Part shown: positions 24,378-36,359 of the stretch, in pieces | Layout of the letters: every line of letters begins with the position of its first letter | Numbering within the stretch: position 1 is the stretch's first letter | NCBI GenBank assembly: GCA_963971535.1 | Contig: OZ020589.1 | Location: 52,779,509 to 52,843,508 of the forward strand | Length of the DNA: 64,000 nt | Source: Notolepis coatsorum | Taxonomy: Eukaryota > Chordata > Actinopteri > Aulopiformes > Paralepididae | Direction of reading: 5' to 3' | Program-made: the position numbers and the translations under genes | The notes under the pieces: model-generated | Databases searched by the model: none | What the model was told of the DNA's origin: nothing | The model's input: only the letters and a program-made list of their open reading frames with translations

Positions 24378-24950
24378 GTGCGCTTTATTGATGTGCACTC
24401 TGGTAACGGGTTGGTTGTTATGTACGGCGGGGGTTATACTGTATTTTTGTACTGTACGTATGTGCCTGCGAATGATGAAATGGGCATGCCGGACATAATT
24501 GAGCATTTGAAGAACATTACAAGGGATCTGCATGAATCTCAGGGGGAATCATGGGCAGATTGGGGCCAAGAGCAGCTAGGGTATATAGGTTGGGTGATAG
24601 TTAAGTACCTACTCTATGCAGTGGTGGTATTTGTAATATTAGTCGTGTGTGTGTCGGTGATCAAAGCATGCTTTGGGTATCTGTTTAGGACTCTCTGCGC
24701 AGCCGGCCCGGCGGTAGAGAAGTCACTCTGCTCGGCTGCACCTGCTATGGCGATGATGATGGCAATAGAGGTGGATGATACGGGGAGCCGAGCAGAGGTG
24801 GGCGTTCCGTTGGTGCCAGGATACCAGGAGTACGCCCTGGCTACCTTCTGTTATCTGAAATGGTGGACATTTTGGGTCAATGGGTGGTGGGTTTGGGGTG
24901 TACGTAGGGGTATGATAATAGGGGATGTGCCTGGGGATATTGTAAAGTAA
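24378..24950 (+). pseudogene. Env transmembrane-like ORF of an endogenous retrovirus
   Basis: A 190-codon frame. The middle part reads IIEHLKNITRDLHESQG, then a Trp-rich segment ESWADWGQEQLGYIGW, then a strongly hydrophobic helix (about residues 70-93, YLLYAVVVFVILVVCVSVI) followed by KACFGYL. A heptad-like helix, Trp-rich membrane-proximal region, single membrane span and Cys at the inner face match the end of retroviral Env TM subunits. No surface subunit, furin site or fusion peptide is visible upstream. It lies 1 kb upstream of gag, the wrong side for env of the same provirus. It could instead be an unrelated membrane protein. Confidence 0.45.
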
Positions 24951-25700
24951 TGTTTGTTATGTATAAATGAATTTTGTTTCCATAGTAGGTACACAAGAGG
25001 TGGATGTGTTGGGAGTTATTAGGTCCCTGGGGTCTGGTGCTGAGTCTGGACGGTTATGCATGATCGTTCGGCAGGGCGTTGGATTTCCTGGGGTTAATAG
25101 GCTAGATGATGAGCTTCAGAAAACAGAGGGTCAGAAAACAGAGGGTGGGGCCTCGCGGCATGCAGGGAGCGATGTCCAGGTATGCTTTTGAAGGGTGTTA
25201 GTGGACACGTATCTGAGTTCGGCATGTGTCCACTGGGTGGAATAGTATTGAAATATGGAAACAAAAGAATGAGTGAGATGTGTAATCAGGTTTGAGACTC
25301 TAATCTAGATGTTTGTGATTTTCGAGGTGAACAGAATTGGAGTGAAACCACGGGGAACATTGGAGAGCCGAGATTCGACAAAGGAGGAAAGCCAGTGTGT
25401 TGACCAAGAAGCGGCAATAAGGGAGTAGACACCTAAAACGCAAACACCAATGTCAATCACAATATCTCTCATTGTTTGAAAAGTGTATGAATTAAGTAAA
25501 AGATTATTCATACTGTTGGTACAAGATCTCTCAAAAATTTGATGTGGTATGAATTTTAGATAAAAGATATATTCATACTGAAAAATATATACTGAGTAAA
25601 GTGAGATTTCAGTTGGAAATGAAAGAGAACTGTTGTATTTTGTGCTCTGTCTTTCAGCAGTTCTGCCAGGCGACAAGGGCACCACAAGTCAGGTAAGACT
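24951..25700 (+). other. Putative retroviral leader with splice donor
   Basis: Non-coding sequence immediately upstream of the gag-like frames. A good splice-donor match, 'gtcag|gtaaga', occurs at about 25690-25695, in the position of a retroviral major splice donor. I cannot identify a primer-binding site. A 74-codon frame at 24967-25191 has no recognised domain. Confidence 0.35.
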
Positions 25701-25935
25701 ACAGATCACCAGTGAGAGGGAAAGAAAAGAATAGACAGGGTGTACAAGTGCCGTTAGTGGCTGTGCGAGCAGGAGATAGTCACAAAAAAATAGACACCTA
25801 CATTTAGACAGGGAATACAAAAAACACTTCCTTGCCTGCTGCCATTTGAAAAAAAAAATAGATAAAACTGATTTTTTAGACTAGAAAACAAAATAGGAAT
25901 TAAAACTCTGGTGAATGAGAAATAGAAACTCATAT

Positions 25936-28384
25936 AAGAAAATGGAAACCGTGGCAAATAAAGAGATGACTACCCTAATTGGTTGGATGGAGGATAATCC
26001 AGTACAAATTATTGCTAAAAATAATCCTTTCACACAGGACAATCCTTATTATTTGGCAAAAATTACTAGATTATCAAAGAAATGGAACAAAAGATGGCCA
26101 CACATCGCAAAACGTTGGCCTATTGAAGGCTCTTTTGATTTAGCTATAATAGCAGATTTGCATGCTCTAATAAGGACTTATAAAACGGAGGAGGAAAAGG
26201 GGAGAAAGGGGAGGTAGAGAGGGGAAAAACGCATGCAAGAGATAACCACTTTAGAACTCTTCTCTCGGGAAGCTGAGAGAAGGAAGAGTGAAGAAAAGGG
26301 CAGTTCTACTGTCAGTGAGGAGGCCAAGCCGATAGAGGAGGTAGCCCCAATCACGACCACTCCCCTGGCCCCTAACATGACAATTGTCACCTCCCAAAGC
26401 GCAGCTGAGATAGCCCCGCTCACCCAAGGACTCCAACCGAGAGCAGAACAGGTAAGAACTGAGGTAGCTATAGCACCCCCACCATATGATAGCAGGAATA
26501 GGGAACCAATATACCCTATCCTGCCTGTGATAGAAATGAACAGCCTTTATAATATAACTAACGACAGGGGCCGTGAGACAGAGTCGGGACGTGCAGTGAC
26601 AAGAATCACCCTAACGCCTGGAGCAGACGAGCAAGAGGAGATTGAAAGGAGGGAGCGAACAACTCGCCCCCCGAACTCCTCCTGCTACCAGAGCGGCGAA
26701 GATATATATGGAACAACAACACCGACAAAGGCAGACTGTACCGCTCTCTGCCGCACAGAAGGCTATTCGCTGGGCTGAAGGACAGGGACGCACAGGGGGC
26801 GAAAGGAGGACTCGGGAAAAAGGACTGGAATTAAAAAAATATATATACGGTGGCGACCTTAGCGATAGGGAATACTACCGCCAGAGAGAGCCAACGAGAG
26901 GTCCCCCCCCTTTGCCGCCAGCGACCTTAGCGATAGGGAATACTACCACCAGAGAGAGCCAACGAGAAGTCCCCCCCCCCCTCAGCCGTCAGAGAAGAGG
27001 AGGAATTAGAGGAAGACTCAGCGGTGGGCGCCGCAATGGACCAGTGGGAGAAAAAGGACAAGGAGCGAGAGCAAGAGGAGGAACAGAGGGGAGCCTCCGT
27101 GAGGACACCAAAAAGTAGACCATCTGCTCCAAACTACTCTTCCCCATCAGCCGCCAAAGAAAGCAGCGAGATGATGAGACTGAGAGACCCCCTGGAGGAC
27201 TTAAAAGTAAAGCACCGGGGAATAGTCAAGGAAAAAAGCTAGATGGAAGAACGGATACAGGTCTACAACGAGGACAAAGACTCTGTTTCCGAGGGCTACA
27301 AAGCGGTCACCCACACCTGGAGACAGGCCGAAACCATGCGAGAAGCTTTGGAAGAAGAAAGTGACAAAATAATGAGAAACATCAAAGAGTTGGAAGCCAC
27401 CGAATCGAGAAGAGTGACGAGATCAACTACAAAAGGGCAAACGTTCAACATGGCCCCAGTAATAATAAAACAACAGGGGTTGGAATATAAGCCCTGGAAT
27501 GCTTCAGATATGACCCAAATATCGGAGAAATTGCCATCCCTCCAGAATGGGGCATTTCCGTGGATTGCCAAACTGGAGGAACTGATGGTAGGCCAACAGC
27601 TGGCTATCGGCGATGTCAAGCGGTTGTTCTCTCACAAAGTAGGAGTCTCGGCCATGGAAGAACTACTACACAAGGCTGGTATGATGAGGTACGTAGTTTC
27701 AGGAGCACATGACCAGGACCTATTCGCCGCCCACAGGGGAGTACTGTGGCAAGCCCTGCGGGAAACCTATCCAACCATGATACACCCAGACAAGATCTAC
27801 ATTGGTGCCTTGGGGCCTGATACCCACCCCAGGGAGTATGTGGCGAAGGCCTACACCACCTGGAGAGACATGACTGGCCAAGACCCAGCAGCCAATCCGA
27901 TGGGGGAGGCGATGCTCAGAGAAAAGATTCAGCGAGGCCTCTCCAGTGAGGTGAGACAAAAACTGAATGAGGTGGTATGTCTGGGAAGTCTTCCTCTAAA
28001 CCAGTACATGGAAAACGTGAGCCATCAAGTTGAGCTGTACAGGAAGAAGGAGCAACAGGCCAAGGAAAAAGAAACGGCTAGCCAGCGAAAGCTCTTGTAC
28101 CAACAACCTGTCGAGGCAACCAAGGTAGTGGAATACCTACAGGCTATGGTACAAGCCGCACAGCCCAAAGCTGAGATGGGGACTGGTGGACAACTGAACA
28201 ACCAGGAACCAGCACAGCCCGTAACACAGGGAGGGCCGGCACCAGTACAACAACAGTACCAGAGGGGGCCGAACTGGCAGCCCCGAGGACAGAATGGAGG
28301 CCAAAGAGGAGGACCGACTGGATTCCCGTCTTCGACAGAATGCTGGAATTTGTGGAGAAATAGGACATCTGGCCAGGACCTGTG
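25936..28384 (+). pseudogene. gag: Endogenous retrovirus gag, frameshifted
   Basis: Gag would form the virion core. Successive frames give a matrix-like basic domain (25936-26217, with LIGWMEDNPVQIIAKNNPF), a Pro-rich stretch with the late-budding motif APPPY at about 26476, and a capsid-like domain (27243-28100, with KPWNASDMTQISEKLPS and an all-helical C-terminal part). A Gln-rich region ends in the nucleocapsid. Lesions: a stop at 26216, frame changes near 26640 and 27120-27240, and one extra base near 28352 inside the CCHC knuckle. An internal tandem duplication of about 70 bp (26858-26975) widens the linker. The reading order and the gamma-type pol behind it support a class I ERV. It is not functional as read. 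Confidence 0.75.
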
Positions 28385-28645
28385 ACAGAGGGTGGCGAGT
28401 CCAAAGAGCCAACAACAGGGGTCGAGAAAATAACAGAGGAGGTGGCCGAGGAGGATACGGCCAACTCCAGGATCAGTATTACGGGCCGGCTCGAGGCCAG
28501 ACCCAGAATTCGACGCAAGACCAGACCCAGAATCGGACGCAAGGCCAGACCCAGAATCAGAATCAAGGCCAGACCCAAAATCAGAATCAACAACAGAACA
28601 TGGGCCCAGTAAATCCATCCAGGGGGCCGGAGCAGACGTTCTGAC
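28300..28645 (+). pseudogene. Nucleocapsid end with Gln-Thr-Gln-Asn repeats
   Basis: In the alternative frame a single knuckle-like ICGEIGHLARTC is followed by an Arg/Gly-rich basic tail, then repeats of QTQN (28497-28600) from a 24-27-bp tandem DNA repeat. It ends at a stop at 28642. The first Cys of the knuckle falls in the other frame because of the extra base near 28352. Confidence 0.6.
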
Positions 28646-28689
28646 GGGGCCCAGATAATTCAATGGGGGGGTGTCAGCTGTCATTGTCA

Positions 28690-30475
28690 AACGTAAGGGA
28701 GGAGCCCATAGTGTACGTAACGGTAAATGATCAATCTGTCAGAATGATGGCAGACACCGGCGCGGCGTTCACTGTAGTCCAACTTAAGGATGCCACACAC
28801 CTACCCATGTCCGGGTGATATGTACGGCAAATTGGATTTGAGGGAATCAAACAGCTGATCCCAGTGACAGAACCTGTCACCCTGAAATACAGAGGCAAAG
28901 AAGCAACGGTTTCCATATTGGTCTCAGACACCGCACCCATCAGCTTACTGGGCAGGGATGGCCTTGGTATGCTGGGGATGAACATTTTATGCACGCCTGA
29001 TGGTTGTGTGATCGATGTCCCAGAAGATCACTACTATCAGATGATGCAAAGGACAGACACCCGACCACCGGAAGTATACTGGTTGGGAGACCTAAGCCAG
29101 GAATTGCTTGGGCCAGCGTTGGAATGGGAGGCATTCATCACAGCCAACATGCCAGAAGCAAAGAACCCAGAGACACCATACCATTGCACTCTACAGTACT
29201 ATAGAGATGCGGATAAGACACAAGCCAAGGAGTGGCTGAGAAATCAACCAGAGGAGGTACAGCTCAACGCCACCAGCATTATAATGGGACCCCAAGGAGC
29301 AGCAATACGGCTCGCAAGGAGCACCTATCTGCAAAAGGAACAGGAGATCGCAGGCAGCGTTCCCTACGTGACGCTAAAGGTGACAGACTTGTGCGATCAA
29401 CAACACATCGGAGGGATGATGAAAGAGGCAGAAGAAATGGATTTCGAACAGACGAAGGAAAACCGATTCATATGGATAAGCCCGGACAAGTGGTTTGTCA
29501 AGATAATGGTTCAAGGCACAGGGATGGGACGCCCCCAAACGGTGCAGCTGTCACAGGAGACAGTGGAAGAAATCCCAAAGAAATTGAGCCTCCAGGAGGA
29601 GATGATGGAGGCCGTGCCAGAAGTGCTGTGGTCGAAACATAGCACTGACATCGGACTAATCAAATCTGCTCAACCAGTGAGGGTGGAGCTTAGACCAGGA
29701 GCAACCCTGCCCTGGAAAAGTCAGTACCCACTGAAGGAAAAAGCAGTGGCTGGAATCGAGCCACAGATCAGAGGACTTCTGAAAGCAGGAGTACTACAGA
29801 AAACGAATAACCCCAGGAGAAACACGCTGTTGCTTCCAGTGGAGAAACCTGACACCTCGTACCGGTTGGTACACGACTTGAGGGCGGTCAATAAGGTTTT
29901 AATTGACTATCCCGCTGATGTCCCAGATCCCCACACGATACTGACATTCATCCCACCGCAGGCTGAGTATTTTACGGTTATAGATTTGTGTAGTGCTTAT
30001 TTTAGTGTACCCTTGAGCAAGGAGTGCCAAAAAAAATTGGTTTTACCTATAAAAGTGAGCATTATAGGGGAGCTCCCGTAGCTCACCGCATATCTCGGCG
30101 CTATTTCTGCGTCGGGGAAAACCGTGCTCGTCACGGATCTGGGGGACACGAGTTCGATTCCCGGACCCGCTGTCATTTCTCAGAATGTCTTCCCCTGCTC
30201 TACATCCCATTTTCAACATGTTTCTGTCGGTCATGCTTGACCAGAAAAGCGATAAACGCAAAAAAAAAAAGTTAAAAAAAATAAAAAAATAAAGTGAGCA
30301 TTATGAGTACACTAGGATCCCTCAGGGATTAAAGCATTCTCCACACATATTTAACAAAATCTTAAGAGAAGATCTAGACGGGCTAGACCAGATATTGAAG
30401 TCCAGAGTCATTCAGTATATGAATGACATTATTTTGTGTGCCGATGATCAGACAACATGTCATAAGGAATCTGTT
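28690..30475 (+). pseudogene. pol: ERV protease and reverse transcriptase, broken
   Basis: The protease is seen as VYVTVNDQSVRMMADTGAAF (DTGA active site, about 28740-28770), with a stop at 28816, and continues as ISLLGRDGLGMLGM at 28950. Reverse transcriptase follows from about 29670: VRVELRPGATLPWKSQYPLK, then VEKPDTSYRLVHDLRAVNK and EYFTVIDLCSAYFSVPL (first catalytic Asp). After a SINE insertion comes RIPQGLKHSPHIFN and the catalytic box as YMND instead of YMDD/YVDD (30417-30428). Lesions: loss of one base in the A-run at 30029-30036, the SINE at 30066-30290, the Asp-to-Asn change, and a frameshift near 30475. LPQG-like and DLxxAYF motifs fit gamma-type pol. Confidence 0.85.
30066..30290 (+). 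mobile_element. tRNA-derived SINE inserted in reverse transcriptase
   Basis: The insertion is bounded by a 14-bp target duplication, aaagtgagcattat, at 30052-30065 and 30291-30304. The head has an A-box-like 'tagctcaccgcat' and B-box 'gagttcgattccc'. The body is about 120 bp, followed by an A-rich tail (30260-30290). It is a different family from the three SINEs at 8660, 39627 and 43748. It postdates the ERV. Confidence 0.9.
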
Positions 30476-30477
30476 AA

Positions 30478-32060
30478 TTGCAGCTATTAGCAGAGAAAGG
30501 CCACAAGGTGTCTTTGAAAAAATTGCAATATTGTCAACCTAAGGTGACCTATCTAGGTCAATTAATTTCACAGGGCCATCGGGCTATTTCAGAAGAACAT
30601 TTGGTGACTATTAAGAAAGCTCCCAAACCAGTGACTGTACGTCAGATGATGGCTTTTCTGGGGATCGTGGGGTATAGTTCCACTTGGGTGGAGAACTACA
30701 CAGAGCTAGTAGGGCCCTTAAGAGCCATGATAAAAGTGTGCGGAAACGATAAGTTGAGTGCTAAATTAACATGGACTGAGGAGGGCCTGCGGGCATTTGA
30801 AACCATAAAGACCCGTATGTTAGCTGCCCCTGCCCTGGCTTTGCCTGATTATACCAAGCAATTCATACTCTATGTCTCTTCCTCTTCAGATCAGAGATAT
30901 GCATGCGCGGTGCTGACCCAAAACACCGGGGTGGGAACTGGGGATCCATCCGCAGCCAATAGGATACTACTCCGTCGCCTACTCAGAGGTGGAAATGGGA
31001 ATGCCTCCGTGCTACCGAGATTGCACCGGGGTCTTCTTGATGTATGAAAAAGCTGCAAGTATCATGATGGGGTATCCAGTAAATATTATGGTAGCACATG
31101 CAGTAAAAGATTTGTTGGAATCTGGTAAATCTGCACTAACGATACCCCGTCTTAAAAATTATTACAGGATTTTGGAACAGGAAGATGTTACTTTGACTAG
31201 GTGTTCCACGGTGAACCCAGCGCAGACCCTTCCTAAGCCTGAGGATGGAGACCCTCACGACTGCGTGGCTGAAGCCGAGAGGTACTCCAGACTTAGAGCT
31301 GACTTGCAGGCTTTTCCGTTTAGTAGTCCTGATTTGGAACTATGGACAGACGGCTCATGTTATCGAGTTGGAGAGGACCTAAAAGCAGGTTACTCAGTAG
31401 TAAAATCACAAGGTGATGGGTTTGTCATAGAGAAGGCCGAAGCCTTGACACAACCCTGCTCAGCTCAGTTGGCAGAATTAGTCGCTCTGACTGAAGCATG
31501 CAAAATGACAGGAGGCAAGATTGTTAATATCTATAGTGATAGTAGTTATGCGCAGAACATAGCTTTTCTCTACGGCGCGGTGTGGAAAGGGCGAGGTTTT
31601 AAGAGAGCAGATGGTACCGCCATACGTCACTGTAGTCAGATAACCAATTTGTTAGGAGCAATAATGAAACCCAAACTAATTGCGATCATCAAATGTGCTG
31701 CCCATCAGTCTGATGAGTCTAAGGTGACCAGAGGTAACAACATGGCAGATGACGCTGCCAAGCGAGTGACAGGTGCGGACAGAGCAGGTAAGGTATTGGT
31801 TATCACACACGAGGTTGAGCTGGAAGATAAGATTACTTACAAAGATGTTTTGAACTTTCAGGAAGAGGCTGGTCAGGTGGAGAGAAATCTCTGGTCAGCA
31901 AGAGGGGCTAGTAGGGATGGGACAGGTTTGTGGCGGAACCATGAAGGACTTGTGGTTGCACCGACGGGCCTGGTCGGACTGCTGATCCAAACGGCGCATG
32001 ATTTCTGCCATGCACACCGGAGAGAGGTGAGTAGAAAAATAGAAGAGTATGTGTTACAAA
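30478..32060 (+). pseudogene. pol: ERV RT connection and RNase H
   Basis: The RT thumb/connection starts LLAEKGHKVSLKKLQYC and TYLGQLISQGHRAIS. One frameshift near 30990 separates it from the RNase H. RNase H has the four acidic positions: ELWTDGSCY (Asp), SAQLAELVALTEAC (Glu), VNIYSDSSYAQ (Asp) and NNMADDAAK (Asp). The integrase zinc finger begins at 31985 with HDFCHAH and is interrupted after IEEYV. The RNase H itself looks intact in sequence. Confidence 0.85.
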
Positions 32061-32061
32061 G

Positions 32062-33255
32062 GGTCAGATTAAACCGAATATATATATTTATTGCTTGAGA
32101 TCCCATGTATAACATTTGTATATCGTTTGATATCCCTTGTATATTCTTTGTACATATACACGGAATATCCCTTTACCTAGGTACAAGCGAGACCATAATA
32201 TTCGTTCTCCTATTGGACAGCGACCCCCTAGGCGCCACGGCCATACCCCCCAATGTCTAGTTCAAAGTCACCGCTAAGACATGTCTCAACATGCCCAGAT
32301 TTGCGCAGTAATACGAGACAGAACTGAGGTTGGCACTAGATTATTCACCTTACGTATAAATACGTTGCAGGTGGATACAGCAGTTAGTTACCCTCAAACG
32401 AGTTAACCCAACAAGTTGAAGCCTTCATCACGAGTCAACGACCAAGTGAAGTGAGCAACCTTGCGTATAAATAGAGCACTTAGAACCGCGTGCGAATAGT
32501 ATAGTAAAAGTGTCAGAGCTTAGTGAAATAACGTCAAGTTCGACCTAGTTAAATGTGAAGTACCGTGCACAGGAGAATCTACACCGGTGAATGCAGAGCC
32601 TTTTCCGGCTGGATTATTATTGCTTTGGTACCGTGGCTGCTGGAGCAGAGAACCGTCTACCCCGCTGCTGTGTGGGATTTACCCGTGAGTAGCATCACTC
32701 GAGCCCGTCTCTAGGAAGAGGCTGGCTGGCCTTTATCCATGCTGTCCCGCATACTTGGATTATAGCTGCTGCTTTTTGTCTGCCGATCAAGGGGAGTATA
32801 TGTACCGCCTCCCGTAGCTGGAGCTTATTGATTCCTCGTTGATCCAGACTTTTGCTCCCGAACATTCCTCTCCCTTGCTGGCTTACAACCGGAGGGAACC
32901 CCCCCCCCCCCCTAGTATCTCCAGCTGACCTACGAGTGTACCTTATATAATTCTTATGCTACAGGTGGTATTAATTATCCCCTTCGTAATATGCTCATGG
33001 ACTTACGCTCTTGACCTATTCATGCACATTCTTCGCCTTACAAGCGCAACTCTCATTCTTAATAAATGTAAGATAATCTTGGTGCTCTTCTAATAAATAT
33101 TACAAACAGTACTTTCCTTGTTAAGCCGTGTTATTGTGTGGGTGTTAATCACATATACATGTGTACTGTATGGCCAGTAGTAATGTACATAACGCAGTAG
33201 TGGTTTAATGATACCATACTTATCAATACAGTCAGGGAATTGTACCCCTTAGTTA
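32062..33255. mobile_element. ~1.2-kb insertion inside the integrase zinc finger
   Basis: The pol reading frame breaks at about 32062 and resumes at about 33256, where QTYYSKNNARRG follows. The intervening DNA has a TATA-like gtataaatac (32354), an aataaat (about 33063 and 33093) and no coding sequence, so a solo LTR is the most likely identity. I could not establish exact ends or a target duplication. Confidence 0.5.
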
Positions 33256-34357
33256 CAGTATGGTTTTTGGGCGCCAAACATACTACAGCAAGAATAATGC
33301 ACGTAGAGGAATTGTTGTGTCTCCGGGACACATCCCCACACCAAATGGCCCCATGAGAGAACTTGTGATTGACTATGTAGACATGATAAAACCGATTAGC
33401 CAGAAGCGGTATATTCTCGTCGTCGTGTGTCGTTTTTCGAGGTGGGTGGAGGCGTGCGCGACCAAGCACAAGGATGCTGCCTCGGTAGCTAAGTTCTTAT
33501 GCCGTGACGTAATAAGCCGGTTTGGAATTCCTGACAAGATTTCCAATGATAATGGAAAAGAATTTGTGGACAAGACTGTACGTTTAGTACTCCAACAACT
33601 GGGGGTAAAACAGCGTTTCTGTTCCGTTTACCACCCTCAGAGCCAGGGGGCTATAGAACGCATGAACGGGGTTCTGAAGAACAAATTGGTTAAAATCTGT
33701 CAACACACAGGTCTAAATTGGTTAAGTGCTCTACCGTTAGCATTAATGGCGTGTCGTTCAAGCGAAATTCGAAGCCTGCGTTTAACACCGCACAAAATGT
33801 TGTTTGGCCGATGTATGGTTGTGCCAGGCTTGCTCGCAACAGGCAAAGGTCCGAGTTTGGACATCCTGGACCATGAGATGCGTGAGTACGTAAAGTACAT
33901 GACAAAGCTCCACGGGGCGATTTTCGATTATATTTCCAGTAAACAGGAAACAGAAGAGGAGGAGAATAGGCGGAGTGCACCTCAGATAATACCAGGAGAT
34001 TACGTTTATCTAAAAGTGTTCAGATGTAAGTGGTACGGAGCGCGGCAAGAAGGACTGTATGAGGTCGTACGAGCTACGGAAAAGGCTCTACAGGTTAAAG
34101 GATCACCGATGTGGTTTCATCTTTCGCATTGCGTAAAAGCCCTGCAGGATGGGCAAGAATTGGAATCTGAACCCCTGTTCATTGATCAAGAACAGGAGGA
34201 AATGCAAGGCGAAGGGGAAAACGAGGATGATTATGGTGAACCAGACAGGGGGCAAAACAATTGTCCCTCTGTGGGAAATGAAGGATTCTTACAGGAGCCA
34301 GACAGAGGAGATCATGAATTGGAATTGAATAATGTTTTTTTCCTCTGTGGACTTTGA
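33256..34357 (+). pseudogene. pol: ERV integrase with GPY-type C-terminus
   Basis: The core reads VIDYVDMIKP (first Asp), DKISNDNGKEFVDK (second Asp) and VYHPQSQGAIERMNGVLK (Glu), giving the DDE triad of a retroviral integrase. The C-terminal part has PGDYVYLKVF, EGLYEVV in the place of the GPY/F motif, and MWFHLSHCVKA, as in gamma-type integrases. It is followed by an acidic tail rich in Glu/Asp. The N-terminal zinc finger is split by the upstream insertion and its second Cys pair is not preserved. No env frame follows: only about 530 bp of non-coding sequence precede the right LTR. Confidence 0.88.
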
Positions 34358-34888
34358 AGGCGTACCGACAGATGTACCGGAGGCACCAGAGGAGATAGCG
34401 ATTAGCGCAAATTCAACAAAGAGGCCAATCAATAGAAAACTTCAGTTAACTGCAAATGGCCTTCCGCTGTCACCTATCTTCAAATAGGAAAGCCACCAGG
34501 CTATCTATCTAGATGGTCAGGCCTTGAGGTCAGTAGGTAAACAGATGGCAGGGTGAAACTCAACATCCCCCCAAACAGAACGGACATAGGGACTGAGTAA
34601 GGGCCACGGTAAATAACTTTAGACTAATAAACTAGTGCTTGAAGGCTAGAAATAGAGTTGAAAGGTCAAAGTTCCTGTTGATTCTATCTAGACACCGACA
34701 GCTCACTCACTAGAGCAATGTGAGAGGTGAGTGTAATCAGGTATTTTAATCCTTATGCTGCAGCTGGCCAGAAGAGCATTTGGTCAGACTCACACCAATA
34801 GAAAACTACTTGGTAATTAAAGGCTTAGATCTAGATCAAATACACTGGAATATAAAGTATTAAGTATTAAAAGTAAGCTAGATGGGAG
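34358..34888. other. Post-pol region, no env
   Basis: About 530 bp with no open frame resembling Env. Purine-rich patches such as 'agatgggagga' at 34880-34890 could be a polypurine tract next to the LTR, but this is uncertain. Confidence 0.5.
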
Positions 34889-36213
34889 GAGTATAAAATA
34901 TGGGGAAGTTTGAGACTAAATAAGATAAATAATAGACATGGCTAAGTGATTTAATCCCCTATACAATAAAGTTAAAAGGTAGCCTGAAGGAAATGTGCAG
35001 TAGAGACGGTGAGGTTGGGGACAGAAGAGATGCTTAGCTCTTCTGTCTGCTATGAGACAGAGGTAAACTAGGGTTGGTTTAAAAACGTTGTTATAATAAA
35101 ATTAAACATTTAGAACTATTCAGGAAATAGCAATAATAGTTAGCCCAGTTCAGACCCGTAATGATGAAACTAAGTAGGATTGTCAGTCATTGTTAAGTTG
35201 ACTTAAGCAATACAAATAGGTTAGGGTAGAATTAGAACTTGGCAAACATGGTTTATATATACCTAGCGACATAATTGGTAAAGTAAAAGTTAAAAATGGA
35301 ATAAATAATACTCTTTGGTTACTTATAGAACCAAGACTAGGAGAATTCAGGTATCATACTTACTACAACGTCGGGGAAAATACTAACTTAATAGTCTAAT
35401 TAAGTTAGGACATAATTACTAGTTTTTAAGTTAATAAAATCAAAGCAAAAGTACCTTAACGTTAAACTAAGGAAATGTAAACGTCCCCTGTTCAAAATAG
35501 GATGGATCAACTCTAGACTTCTGGAGAAAACAATGGAAATAATATAGTCTAATAATCAGGAAGTAATCTATACATGTAAATCCTTATAAAACAATGCAAT
35601 CAATAAGAAAAGTGATTTGATGTAAACCGCGGATGGAGGAAATGGTGAAAATAGTGCCTGCCTCCCGTTACAGCAAATCTTGGCCTAAACAACTCACATA
35701 TCACCTTAAAAGGTGATTTCTCAGATTCAGGATGACGTATACCACAAAATGGATACCATCTAAAGTAATTCAGCCAATCAGAGAAGCCATGTTCCTGGGC
35801 CGACGTCACTTGACGGGGCGAGACCAGGGAGGTGGCTTCAGTTCTTAAAAGCAGGTGGAGCTGAATGGAGGAGACACAGACGCTGGGAAGACGATCCTGG
35901 GAGAAGCTTTTACCACACGGTTCGAGAGCAGAGACGAATAGAATGAGACGGGAACCAAACCTACCTGAAGACGATGATGACTTAGACTAGTAGTAATTCC
36001 TGCTGTTAAACTTTGATTAATATGTGTTTACCATTAAAACAGATTGCGTTCTGTTTTCAACTTGAAGAAGCGCCTGTCTCGACTCCGACTTATTTCAAAC
36101 GGACCAATCAAATGAATGAGAAAACGTGTTTTGCAGCGCAGAGTAAAGGGAACTCCACTATACCATAGAAAAGAACGATCGATTAGCAATAGTCAAATAG
36201 AAAGAGATACACG
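34889..36213 (+). repeat. LTR copy B of the endogenous retrovirus
   Basis: It matches copy A at 19143-20256 with an extra 211 bp (35088-35298) flanked by short aaaaacg/aaaaatg microhomology. The simplest reading is a deletion in copy A. Substitutions between the copies are few. The right border at about 36213 joins directly to 'accgcggttgcagtgtagca', which is interior sequence of the TIR element copy B. Confidence 0.8.
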
Positions 36214-36359
36214 TTACCGCGGTTGCAGTGTAGCAAAACCCCGGTTGTGTGTGGGTGAACAGTGCAACTGCGCACATACAATCATGGTTACATTAAACCC
36301 AGCGCTCGTGTAGACAGCCCCTCAGACTCGGATGAACACGGAATGACCGGAACACCTTT
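36214..36359. mobile_element. TIR element copy B, left piece
   Basis: It matches 14200-14346 of copy A. Its outer left end is missing, replaced by the LTR. The right side is interrupted by the L1-type LINE. Confidence 0.8.

Noticed and set aside
30066-30180. A functional tRNA gene
   Set aside because: A- and B-box-like motifs are present, but the arms do not pair as a tRNA and there is a poly-A tail and target duplication; it is a SINE.
34358-34888. Degenerate env after pol
   Set aside because: Only about 530 bp, with no open frame and no Env-like motif.
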